Assembly: GCA_046482825.1 (NCBI GenBank)
Contig: JAWOEI010000092.1
Coordinates: forward strand, 40,976-104,975
Direction: 5' to 3'
From: M55B167 sp046482825
GTDB lineage: Bacteria; Verrucomicrobiota; Kiritimatiellia; RFP12; UBA1067
DNA: 64,000 bases
Both the position numbers and the translations under genes were made by a program. Of the stretch, positions 26,509 through 35,102 are shown one piece after another (position 1 is the first letter of the stretch; every line of letters begins with the position of its first letter). The notes beneath the pieces were generated by a model, which had not been told where the DNA came from, ran no database searches, and was given only the letters and a program-made list of their open reading frames with translations.

Positions 26509-28538
26509 AATATTTCATTTTTATAATTTCACTTTTATTTACGGCAAACTCTCTGGTTGCAGACCGCATGGTTTTTGATATGCCGGAAGTGCATGAACGT
26601 CATCTGGGTCTGCTTAAACTGATGGACTCCGCGCATTCACGCAAAAACTACCATGCAATGGCTGAAATATGTCGTAAAGGCCTTGATCTGCAGACATCCG
26701 ACAGTCTCTGGACCTACAATCTGGCCTGTGCGATGTCGCTTCAGGGAAAGAAAAATGAAGCAATAAAAAAACTGAAAGAGGCATTCATACTGGGTTTTCA
26801 TGATCTGGAATATATGAAAACCGACAAAGATCTGCAAAACCTGCATAACACAGGGAAATTCAGCAAGCTGATAGACGAACTCAATGAAACTTCTGTTTCT
26901 GAAAGTTTCACCAACACCGCCGGTCCTCCGGTAAAAGCACTTCCTCCGGGCAGTGACAACACTGTCATACAGACCGCAACCAATACGATATGGAGTTTCG
27001 GCACAGGCCTCTTTCAATCTTTTATATCGATCTCTCCCCGGAATGCCACCAACACGGCGACAGCAGGAGACACGCCTTATCTGCTGTATGTCAACCGCGA
27101 TAACAACAGCGGGAATATTGATTTCAGCGAACAGCCAGGTGTTCTTAAACTGAAATACTGTGATGAAATGAAAGAACGCAAACTGCACATAGGAGTACCC
27201 AACTCACTGTTCGGGGAAAATCTATGCGGCCATTTGATTCCTGTTGTCGGTAATTCGTCTATGGGCTTCATCAACTCACCCTACTGGCGTTCCCAGCCGC
27301 GAGCTCTGTTCAATGATCCAAACGCCTTTAAAAACCAGATTGTGCTGTTTTTCGGCAACCAGCTTTACTGCTATCCGGCATACAGCGACTATCAGATTGA
27401 AACCGGTGATCTGTTTCCGGCAAATACGCCTTACTACGTGGCCGTCAGCGGAAAGGCAAAAACAGAGCATGGATATGTAAAGGCCATCGCCCGGGCAATC
27501 GGGGCTCTCGCGCCGGAAACCCGCGATTATCTCACAGCCAACGGTCTTATCATGCCGACCATACAGCAGATGCTCCGCAACTCTCAGAAAACCGTGACAG
27601 GACACCGCACCTATATGAGCGGCATAGCGCACCCTGCGGTTTTTCAGCCCGATCAGCTCGACATTGACCGCCTTATGCACCTCGCAGGGAATCTTACAAC
27701 CAACAATCTTCCACCTATGCTTGCAATCAATGTGGAAGACAAATCCGGTCTGGTTCCGGAACTGGATATGGCGACATGTGTTTATTCTGAAAACCTGTTT
27801 GACACCCATCTGGCCGTTGCTAAAGTATTCCGCGGTTTCCCATACAGGCGCAAATACGAGGTTGAAGTCCACTGCGATAACCCCGAAGCATCTATCCGCT
27901 GTGTCCTGCTGCAGGGAACAGCGCGGAAATTTTCGGTGAAGCAAAGCGCTGAAGATCCGGATAAATGGATTGTGGAACTGGCCTATCACCAACCCTTCCG
28001 GACTGAAATTGCCGGAGGCAGATCAATCATGACTTCCCGGGTTGACATCGGATTCTTTGCTGAAACCGGGCAGGCTGTCTCACTGCCGGCTGTACTGAGC
28101 ATATATTCTGCAGGAAATGAACAGCGAATATATGATGAAGATGAGCATCTGGTCTCCATTGACTACCGTCGCGGCACGATACCCTATACCGATCCGCTGA
28201 TCTTCTATTCCCGCAACTGGAAAGACGAGTTCATTCATGACGATGAAGGCCGCATCATTGGCTGGAACCGTATCCGTCCCCGTAAAAAAGAACGTTTCAC
28301 CGCCTACGGAGACCTGGCGATTGAGTTTGATAACAAAGGACGGGCCATAAAAGCACGACGCATCACATACACAAAGCGATATATGGGCAGTCTCGGACGC
28401 CAGGCAGGGCAAATCCCTTCTCTGGCGCAGGTGGATGACAACATAGAAGTGACCTACACCTATGCATCTGACGAAGATTACATAGGCAGGCCTGACAAAG
28501 AACTTACCCGCAGACTGACACCGCCGACCGATAACTAA
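26505..28538 (+). CDS. Exported TPR protein of unknown function
   Basis: The 677-residue protein starts with a signal peptide (MKYFIFIISLLFTANSLVA). Residues about 35-125 form two to three TPR-like helical hairpins (SDSLWTYNLACAMSLQGKKNEAIKKLKEAF). The remaining 500 residues are beta-rich with many aromatic and charged residues and no domain I can name. Near residues 600-630 is a RIIGWNRIRPRKKERFTAYGD stretch. It is coupled to yggU by an ATGA overlap. It is probably periplasmic or surface-exposed. Confidence 0.55.
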   Translation: MKYFIFIISLLFTANSLVADRMVFDMPEVHERHLGLLKLMDSAHSRKNYHAMAEICRKGLDLQTSDSLWTYNLACAMSLQGKKNEAIKKLKEAFILGFHDLEYMKTDKDLQNLHNTGKFSKLIDELNETSVSESFTNTAGPPVKALPPGSDNTVIQTATNTIWSFGTGLFQSFISISPRNATNTATAGDTPYLLYVNRDNNSGNIDFSEQPGVLKLKYCDEMKERKLHIGVPNSLFGENLCGHLIPVVGNSSMGFINSPYWRSQPRALFNDPNAFKNQIVLFFGNQLYCYPAYSDYQIETGDLFPANTPYYVAVSGKAKTEHGYVKAIARAIGALAPETRDYLTANGLIMPTIQQMLRNSQKTVTGHRTYMSGIAHPAVFQPDQLDIDRLMHLAGNLTTNNLPPMLAINVEDKSGLVPELDMATCVYSENLFDTHLAVAKVFRGFPYRRKYEVEVHCDNPEASIRCVLLQGTARKFSVKQSAEDPDKWIVELAYHQPFRTEIAGGRSIMTSRVDIGFFAETGQAVSLPAVLSIYSAGNEQRIYDEDEHLVSIDYRRGTIPYTDPLIFYSRNWKDEFIHDDEGRIIGWNRIRPRKKERFTAYGDLAIEFDNKGRAIKARRITYTKRYMGSLGRQAGQIPSLAQVDDNIEVTYTYASDEDYIGRPDKELTRRLTPPTDN

Positions 28539-28713
28539 GAGATTCTATCGGACTTACAGCATCCGCTGCAGACACACAGAAAAAATCAACCGGATGACAG
28601 CACGGGAACCATAGTTTATATCCGATAAACTCACTGTTCCGCCCTGTATCCGGCATTATTCTGATTATTTCCGTAATAATTCCGCAAGCCAGCAAACCTG
28701 CATTAAGCCTAAA

Positions 28714-29469
28714 TTATAAGACAGCCGCTTGGATGATAGCCGCAAACGAATCGGCTTTCAAAGCAGCGCCGCCTATCAATCCGCCATCGATATCAGGCTG
28801 GCTCAGAAGTTCAGCCGCATTTTCGGGCTTCATGCTTCCGCCATACTGAATGCGGATGGTATTGGCCACATCTCCGGCGGAGATTTCGGCCAAGGTACGG
28901 CGTATGAGGGCGTGCGCCTCCTGCGCCTGAGCCGGAGTTGCGGTGCGACCGGTACCGATAGCCCAGACAGGTTCATAGGCTACAACAACCGAGGCCAAAT
29001 CGTCCTCAAGATCAGCCAGACCTTCTTTAATCTGGTTGGTAACAACTGATTCCATACGGCCGCTGTCACGCTCTTCCAGTGTTTCACCGATACATACTAT
29101 AGGAGTAAGTCCGGCGGCAAGAGCGGCTTTTGTACGTTTATTGACGGTTTCATCCGTCTCACCGAAATACTGGCGGCGTTCACTGTGACCAATAATCACA
29201 TACTTAACCTTGAGATCCTTGAGCATTGCCGCGGAAATCTCACCGGTGAAAGCACCTGACTCCTCCCAGTGCACATTCTGTGCGCCGAGGGCTATACAGG
29301 AGCCGTCAACCGCAGCCGCAGCATCCTTTAAATCAGTTGCCGGCGGGCAGACCACCACATCAACACCCGAAACCCCTTCAAGCTCAGCTTTAATACTATC
29401 AATCAGGGAAGTCGTTTCAGAAGCTGTCTTATTCATCTTCCAGTTACCTGCAACAATTTTAGTGCGCAT
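28714..29469 (-). CDS. tpiA: Triosephosphate isomerase
   Basis: TpiA interconverts dihydroxyacetone phosphate and glyceraldehyde 3-phosphate in glycolysis. The 251-residue TIM barrel contains the catalytic N9 and K11 (GNWKMN), H95 (IIGHSERR), E166 (AYEPVWAIGTG, loop 6) and the phosphate-binding GGS and GGA loops near the end. The ATG has AAGGAG ten bases upstream and follows a well-formed promoter. Confidence 0.98.
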   Translation of the reverse strand: MRTKIVAGNWKMNKTASETTSLIDSIKAELEGVSGVDVVVCPPATDLKDAAAAVDGSCIALGAQNVHWEESGAFTGEISAAMLKDLKVKYVIIGHSERRQYFGETDETVNKRTKAALAAGLTPIVCIGETLEERDSGRMESVVTNQIKEGLADLEDDLASVVVAYEPVWAIGTGRTATPAQAQEAHALIRRTLAEISAGDVANTIRIQYGGSMKPENAAELLSQPDIDGGLIGGAALKADSFAAIIQAAVL

Positions 29470-29501
29470 ATCTACAGTTCTCCTTAAAAAAATACCCAGA
29501 C

Positions 29502-29530
29502 ATTATGCCGTTTCCGACCTCGAGATGCAA
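29502..29530 (-). promoter_or_regulatory. Predicted sigma-70 promoter for tpiA
   Basis: Read on the minus strand, TTGCAT (29530-29525), a 17-base spacer and CATAAT (29507-29502) lie about 33 bases upstream of the tpiA start. Confidence 0.5.
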
Positions 29531-29616
29531 GTCAGAGTTTTAAAATCAGACATAAATATCACTGTTCACGCATAAATCCGGGAGTCAGCTGACATTTTTC
29601 GATGTCCGGGAAACAA

Positions 29617-30096
29617 TCATTTATCCTCCTCAAACCGACGGCATATAACTCCCGCCTCTTTCAGGAGTTTTTCCGTCTGTTCAGTGAAGGCATAATCTCC
29701 TCCGTACACGACCTCTCTGATTCCCGCGTTGATAATCAGCTTGGCGCATGTCAGGCATGGACTGATTGTAACGTAGATAGTGGATCCTTCCAAACGGATG
29801 CCGTAATACGCTGCCTGACAGATAGCGTTCTGCTCCGCATGCACGCATATGCACTCTTCCAGACTGGATCCCGAGGGAGCCGTCCCCGCACAACGGGGGC
29901 AGCCGCCAGCGAAACAATTGGTGACTTTGCGCGGGGTGCCGTTATAGCCTGTGGATATTATTCTGTTATCTGACACGACCACCGCCGCCACGCTTCTGCG
30001 CAGACAGTTGCTTCGTGTGGACACAACATGCGCAATACTCATGAAATAGGAATCCCAGCTGGGACGCGGATCCACAATTTTCTTCTGATCAGACAT
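29617..30096 (-). CDS. Deoxycytidylate (dCMP) deaminase
   Basis: The 159-residue zinc-dependent deaminase has the catalytic HAE motif (H86, E88) and the PCxxC motif (C114, C117). It also has an upstream Cys-rich insert (C61, C66, C69) typical of dCMP deaminases of the ComEB/phage T4 type, which bind a second zinc. It converts dCMP to dUMP for thymidylate synthesis. The start has GGAGAG six bases before the ATG. The spacer to tpiA is about 147 bases, so independent transcription is possible. Confidence 0.92.
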   Translation of the reverse strand: MSDQKKIVDPRPSWDSYFMSIAHVVSTRSNCLRRSVAAVVVSDNRIISTGYNGTPRKVTNCFAGGCPRCAGTAPSGSSLEECICVHAEQNAICQAAYYGIRLEGSTIYVTISPCLTCAKLIINAGIREVVYGGDYAFTEQTEKLLKEAGVICRRFEEDK

Positions 30097-30350
30097 AGTA
30101 ATCTCTCCAGGAGTTGAGTTTCACTTTCTTTTTATCTGCTCCATACTCCATGCCGCACACCCCTGAAGCTGCAGAACGAACCGGAACATCGCCTGTCAAT
30201 AATAAAGGCTGAAGAAACGTATTTCAACCGCAAAACTTATTAACATCATTCATTTCGCACTTTAAGCTGAAACCGAAAAGATATAAGATAGCGGGTGTCA
30301 TTTAGCAGAGATATCAGCTGATTTCAATGCTGAGCGGGGAGAAACAGAAC

Positions 30351-31640
30351 ATGTCCGAATTCATAATAAAAGGCCGCCGGCCTATCGGGGGAAACTACCG
30401 TGTTCCCGGCAACAAAAATGCGGCTCTGCCCATGTTGGCGGCTTCATTGCTGACCACCGATCCGGTAATCCTGACCAATGTGCCTTTTATCGCTGATGTC
30501 CTGACCATGCTTGATCTGCTGAAATCTATGGGGGCTGATGTACAGCATGATAAAAACAGCCACACAGTAACAATACAGGCCAAACGCATAAAAAAGAAGC
30601 CTCTGGACAGAAAACTTTGCAGACAGGTAAGATCATCCATACTTTTTGCTGGCCCCCTGCTAACACGGCGTGGATCCGCAAGGATTCACTCGCCCGGCGG
30701 TGATATTATCGGACGGCGCAGACTCGATACACATCTTGAAGGACTGCGGAAACTGGGTGCATCAGTCAGAACACGTTCCGGCGCCTACACTTTCAGTGTG
30801 GAAAAACGCCTGACCGGCACACGCATTATGCTTGATGAAGCCAGCGTCACCGCAACAGAAAACCTTATAATGGCTGCTTCTCTGGCGGAAGGAACAACAA
30901 CACTTTACAACACCGCATGTGAACCGCATGTTCAAAATCTATGCCATATGATCAACAGCATGGGCGGAAAAATCCAAGGCATAGGAACAAACCTTCTCAC
31001 AATACAGGGCGTACGCCGGCTCTCAGGCACACAGCAGAGAGTCGGTCCGGACACAATCAACGCGGGCAGCTATATTGTGGCGGCACTGGTTACCGGAGGA
31101 GACCTTACACTTCAGAACATTGATCCTGCCGATTTCGAGATCCTGGAAAAACCATTCAGGCGTTTCGGAGTACGCTGGCAACTTGACAACGAGCGGAGGA
31201 CCATACGCATCCCTCCTGAACAGAGATTGAAAACAAAGTACGATTTCGGAGATGCAATCCCGAAGATAGAGGATGGGCCGTGGCCGATGTTTCCATCGGA
31301 TCTCATGAGTGTTCTGATTGTTCTGGCTTCACAGACACGCGGCACAACTCTCTTTTTCGAAAAGATGTTTGAAAGCCGTATGTATTTCGTGGACCATCTT
31401 ATAGGCATGGGAGCACGTATTGTGCAGTGCGACCCCCACAGAATTGTTGTTACAGGGCCGTGTAAACTGCAGGCATCCTGCATGACCAGCCCCGACATAC
31501 GAGCTGGCATGGCCCTGCTGATAGCCGCACTCTGCGCCAACGGCACAACGAAAATAATGAATGCCGGCAGCATTGACCGCGGTTACGAAAAAGTGGAGGA
31601 AGAACTGGGCAAACTCGGTGCAAATATCGAGAGAGTCTGA
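30351..31640 (+). CDS. murA: UDP-N-acetylglucosamine 1-carboxyvinyltransferase MurA (Cys-to-Asp form)
   Basis: MurA transfers enolpyruvate from PEP to UDP-GlcNAc, the first committed step of peptidoglycan synthesis. The 429-residue protein has the N-terminal K22 (GNKNAALPM) and the expected EPT fold repeats. In the catalytic loop the sequence is PGGDIIGRRRLD, so the residue corresponding to E. coli Cys115 is Asp118 (codon GAT at 30702-30704). Asp at this place is known in Chlamydia, mycobacterial and Borrelia enzymes; it keeps activity and makes the enzyme insensitive to fosfomycin. The ATG at 30351 has GGGGAG eight bases upstream and is preferred over the ATG at 30327. Confidence 0.96.
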   Translation: MSEFIIKGRRPIGGNYRVPGNKNAALPMLAASLLTTDPVILTNVPFIADVLTMLDLLKSMGADVQHDKNSHTVTIQAKRIKKKPLDRKLCRQVRSSILFAGPLLTRRGSARIHSPGGDIIGRRRLDTHLEGLRKLGASVRTRSGAYTFSVEKRLTGTRIMLDEASVTATENLIMAASLAEGTTTLYNTACEPHVQNLCHMINSMGGKIQGIGTNLLTIQGVRRLSGTQQRVGPDTINAGSYIVAALVTGGDLTLQNIDPADFEILEKPFRRFGVRWQLDNERRTIRIPPEQRLKTKYDFGDAIPKIEDGPWPMFPSDLMSVLIVLASQTRGTTLFFEKMFESRMYFVDHLIGMGARIVQCDPHRIVVTGPCKLQASCMTSPDIRAGMALLIAALCANGTTKIMNAGSIDRGYEKVEEELGKLGANIERV

Positions 31641-31658
31641 TTTTGTGGAAAGTGGGAT

Positions 31659-31731
31659 GTAGAACGTTATTTATCAGGAATCAGGGGCTCCGCCTTCGTA
31701 CACTACAGTGTGGCAACATCTAACATTCTAC
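31659..31731. repeat. Inverted repeat between convergent murA and pcnB
   Basis: GTAGAACGTTA at 31659-31669 and TAACATTCTAC at 31721-31731 are inverse copies with one mismatch, which becomes a G-U pair in a minus-strand RNA. The 51-base loop has no obvious structure. It is probably a dispersed repeat or a weak end-of-transcript structure; no T-run adjoins it. Confidence 0.35.
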
Positions 31732-31762
31732 AAAGCGTAGCGACAACCCTATTTATCGGCAT

Positions 31763-33058
31763 TCAGGAACGCTTGCGCCGGCTACGTCCCTTGTGACGCC
31801 GTTTGCGACGGGAGCTCGAATCCCCCCCGCTTTTATTACTCTGTTTTTTTGTTGATACTTTGTGGAGTGCGCCTTCATACAGCTCGCTCCACTGGCTGAT
31901 AACAGAAGGATCCTGAGCTTCAGCTGCAACCACTATCTGCTTGAAAATATAGGCATCGATGAAATTACTGTGGCGCGAAAAACGCTCAGCCCGTTTTTTT
32001 GGCGGCATTTTATCAAAGCGCGGCAGCATGTCCATTGCGGCAACCGCCGAATAGAAAACAGCTTTGGGTATATTCAAAGTGCTGGCGAGCGGCCGCAGCA
32101 CATTGCGTGCCGCATGCATACGATTGATTTTTTCGCCGGATGACTCCCGGGAAACTCTGTCCAGCTCTTCAAGGAACAGCGCATAATACAAAACCGCAGT
32201 CCTGACACCGTTGCTCAGGTCTCCATTATCCTCCCTGGCATCCAGTGCTGCCATATATTTCCAAAGCGGCGAATTTTCGCCGCCGCTCCTGTCAATATAC
32301 GCACTTACAGACGGAAGAAGATCCTCAAGCAGTTTGAGTTCCCACATCAGCCTGAATGCTTTTTCGGAAGCATTCACAGTAAATAAACGGTAAATCTCTT
32401 CGCTGATGCGCGGTGTAGATGCATGAAGAATATCGGAATGATGTATCTGTACAGCCCTGCGGCAGCTCTTCCCGAGTGTAAAATCAAGCTTCGCAGCAAA
32501 CCTTACCGCCCTCATCATACGCACAGGATCTTCACGGAATCGCACATTGGGATTTCCTATGCTCCGTATAATTCTTTTCTCCAGATCCTTGAGTCCCCCC
32601 ACATAATCGATCACGGCAAAGCTTTTAATATCGTAAAAAAGGCCGTTGACTGTGAAATCCCTGCGGAGAGCATCCTCAGCCGGAGAGCCGAAGGTATTGT
32701 CCTCGCTCTGATAAAGCTCTTTTTTGCCTTTGACCGGTTTCGGGGTGGCTCGGAATGTACTGGTTTCAATCACCTTGCGTCCAAACACAATATGAGCCAG
32801 GCGGAACCGGCGGCCTATGAGAAAACAGTTACGGAAAAGTCTGCGTATCTGACGCGGCTGCGCATCAGTACTGATATCAAAGTCCTTGGGCTGGCGCTTC
32901 AACAGAAGGTCGCGCACAGCGCCGCCGACAAGATATGCGATGAAATTGTTATTAGCAAGACGGTAAAGCACTTTTACGGCATCAGGATCTATATTTGATC
33001 GGGAAATACAATGTTTATTCCGCTCTCTAACAACCGGTTTATTTTTTTTGAAAAACAT
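31763..33058 (-). CDS. pcnB: Poly(A) polymerase I (PcnB)
   Basis: The 431-residue class II nucleotidyltransferase has GGAVRDLLLKRQPKDFDI at about 45-62 with catalytic Asp59 and Asp61. This is followed by LFRNCFLIGRRFRLAHIVFG, the signature that separates poly(A) polymerase from CCA-adding enzymes. The tRNA here already encodes CCA, so a CCA enzyme is less needed for it. Poly(A) tails added by PcnB promote RNA decay. The C-terminal 35 residues are very basic (SSRRKRRHKGRSRRKRS). The stop faces murA. Confidence 0.9.
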   Translation of the reverse strand: MFFKKNKPVVRERNKHCISRSNIDPDAVKVLYRLANNNFIAYLVGGAVRDLLLKRQPKDFDISTDAQPRQIRRLFRNCFLIGRRFRLAHIVFGRKVIETSTFRATPKPVKGKKELYQSEDNTFGSPAEDALRRDFTVNGLFYDIKSFAVIDYVGGLKDLEKRIIRSIGNPNVRFREDPVRMMRAVRFAAKLDFTLGKSCRRAVQIHHSDILHASTPRISEEIYRLFTVNASEKAFRLMWELKLLEDLLPSVSAYIDRSGGENSPLWKYMAALDAREDNGDLSNGVRTAVLYYALFLEELDRVSRESSGEKINRMHAARNVLRPLASTLNIPKAVFYSAVAAMDMLPRFDKMPPKKRAERFSRHSNFIDAYIFKQIVVAAEAQDPSVISQWSELYEGALHKVSTKKQSNKSGGDSSSRRKRRHKGRSRRKRS

Positions 33059-33144
33059 ATAAAGTTATACTGATATATACCGCAGAAATAATGAAATTCA
33101 GTTTTCAGCGGGAATACGTTGCCTTTTCACAATAAGCATTTTTT

Positions 33145-33173
33145 ATAGTATCAGAATCTGTGCTTAATAACAA
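33145..33173 (-). promoter_or_regulatory. Predicted promoter for pcnB
   Basis: On the minus strand TTGTTA, a 17-base spacer and TACTAT preceded by TGA (extended -10) lie about 90 bases before the pcnB start. The rest of the 33059-33427 gap shows nothing I can support. Confidence 0.4.
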
Positions 33174-33427
33174 GAAAAGCTATAATTTTTACCGGTGCAA
33201 ATTATAATATCAGCTCGGACACATGAAAAAGAAGAAAAAGCATCACACATCGAAGACAAAGGTAAGGGGTTAAAGAAAAGGGCACAGTTCTTTCCCTTAT
33301 GCCATGCAGGAGCCCTTTTATACAACCCCTTCTGCGGCACGGGGCAAACATGGTCTGCAACGGCAACCCGGAGAATTTGCGGAACCGCAGTTACCGGTTG
33401 CGGACAAGATTATTTCTTCAGAACCCC

Positions 33428-35083
33428 TCACTTTTTACGTCTGAAAAAAAGCCGCATGACAACAAAAACCACGAGCAGTGCAGCCGGCACAGCCAGAATC
33501 CAGTCGCCGAAGGTGACATAAGGAGCACTGATTTCAGTTCCGGAGGACAGGTGCACCGGAGCCACCAGGAAACCACTGAAATCCGTATTACGGCCCTGTG
33601 ACGTCAATTCCCTGACCCGCCCGACGGCATCCACCACACAGCTGACACCAGAGTTAGCGGATCGTACCAGAGGCACAGCGCATTCAACGGCCCGGAACAC
33701 CGACTGATTCAGATGCTGCACAGGCTCTACAGAACCGTTGAACCAGGCATCATTGGTCATCAGTGCCAGCAGATCCGCTCCCGCCCTGACCGATAGGCGG
33801 CTCAAACCCGGCACGGTATCTTCAAAACAGATCAGAGCCCCCACCTTGACACTGAGATTTTCTCCGCATGGCAAATTCATCAGCGAAGGACCGTCGCCCG
33901 CAGAGCAACTGACACCGGTTGGCGCCAGTTTCTGAAGTACGGGAAAAAACTTATCCAGCGGTATATACTCTCCGAAGGGCACGAGGTGCTGCTTGCGGTA
34001 GCTGCCCAGCACAGAGCCGTCGGCAGCAAACATCCAAGCGGCATTGTAATACATCATGCAATCCGGTGCCGCGGCACTTTTTTCAACCCGCCTTGTTTCG
34101 AGGGTGCCTGCCAACAGAGCGTTGCCAGCTATTTCAGCACCCCTGCGCGCAAAATTCATTGTGCCGGTTTCATCCGGCACTGAACCCAGCAGAGAAGTCT
34201 CCGGCCAGACCACCAAATGCGGTTCTGCCGCAGCAGCGAAACGGGTCTGTTCAATCAGCTCTTTCAACTGCCTGCGCATAGTTTCGTCATTGAACACAAA
34301 TCTGCACGGAGTATTGGGTTGCACCAGAGCAATACGCAGGGCTGGCTGATACCTTTCAACGCTCTGCCACTGTTTTATGCGGTTCATACCCCAGCTCCAG
34401 CAGAGAAGAGCAAACAGGATGGGAACAAAACTCTCACAGGATCTCAGAAAGCGCGCGGCAAGGCTGTTTCTATATGTAACCGTCTCTCTGCGCAATGCCT
34501 TTGTTACTACCGGGAAGGCGGCACGCTCAACGATTGAGGCAATACCTCCGTTAACCATTACCAACACAGCTGAAACCCCGTAAACACCGACTACAGATGC
34601 AATCTGAATAAGTGCAGTATTATCCACCTGACTTACCCCGAGAAAATTCCAGGCAAAACCGCTGAACAGGCTTGCGCGCATATACTCGGTTCCCACCCAC
34701 AGGAGAGGATCCGCCAGACATATCATACCAACACGTTTCAGCGAAGATCCGCTGCCCGCCGTTTTCCAGAGAGAGGCTGAAGCACAGGCAAACAGTCCCA
34801 TGTACAACGCGCAGACAGCTGCAAGGGCCAGCTGCCCCAGTATAACCAGATACCAAGGGCCTCCATTTTTGATGATAGCCGGAAACCAGCTCAGGGTGAA
34901 AACCCAGAAACCCAGACCTGCGAGAAAGCCCCATCTGAAAGCTTCCTTCGGACTGCAATTGCGAATAATAAGCAGAAGAGGAACCAATGCCAGCCATGCG
35001 CTGTCACTTTGAGCGCATGGCGGAAAAGAAGACCACAGCAGAACGGAACTTATGATTAAACCGGCGATTTTAAAAACTAGCAT
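33428..35083 (-). CDS. lnt: Apolipoprotein N-acyltransferase Lnt
   Basis: Lnt adds the third acyl chain to the N-terminal Cys of lipoproteins in the inner membrane. The 551-residue protein has about seven N-terminal membrane segments and then a nitrilase domain with the Glu-Lys-Cys triad visible in VVWPETSLLG, KQHLVPFGEYIP and ALICFEDTVPG. A final membrane helix and a short basic tail end the protein. The frame is open further upstream into rnr; I chose the ATG at 35083 because it lies 19 bases after the rnr stop and starts right before the first hydrophobic segment. The Shine-Dalgarno sequence is weak. Confidence 0.93.
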   Translation of the reverse strand: MLVFKIAGLIISSVLLWSSFPPCAQSDSAWLALVPLLLIIRNCSPKEAFRWGFLAGLGFWVFTLSWFPAIIKNGGPWYLVILGQLALAAVCALYMGLFACASASLWKTAGSGSSLKRVGMICLADPLLWVGTEYMRASLFSGFAWNFLGVSQVDNTALIQIASVVGVYGVSAVLVMVNGGIASIVERAAFPVVTKALRRETVTYRNSLAARFLRSCESFVPILFALLCWSWGMNRIKQWQSVERYQPALRIALVQPNTPCRFVFNDETMRRQLKELIEQTRFAAAAEPHLVVWPETSLLGSVPDETGTMNFARRGAEIAGNALLAGTLETRRVEKSAAAPDCMMYYNAAWMFAADGSVLGSYRKQHLVPFGEYIPLDKFFPVLQKLAPTGVSCSAGDGPSLMNLPCGENLSVKVGALICFEDTVPGLSRLSVRAGADLLALMTNDAWFNGSVEPVQHLNQSVFRAVECAVPLVRSANSGVSCVVDAVGRVRELTSQGRNTDFSGFLVAPVHLSSGTEISAPYVTFGDWILAVPAALLVVFVVMRLFFRRKK

Positions 35084-35102
35084 GATTATATTGCGTATTT
35101 CT

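Noticed and set aside
26637..27992. Long minus-strand frames opposite the TPR exported protein
   Set aside because: The plus strand has a signal peptide, TPR pattern and ATGA coupling with yggU; the antisense frames are shadows.
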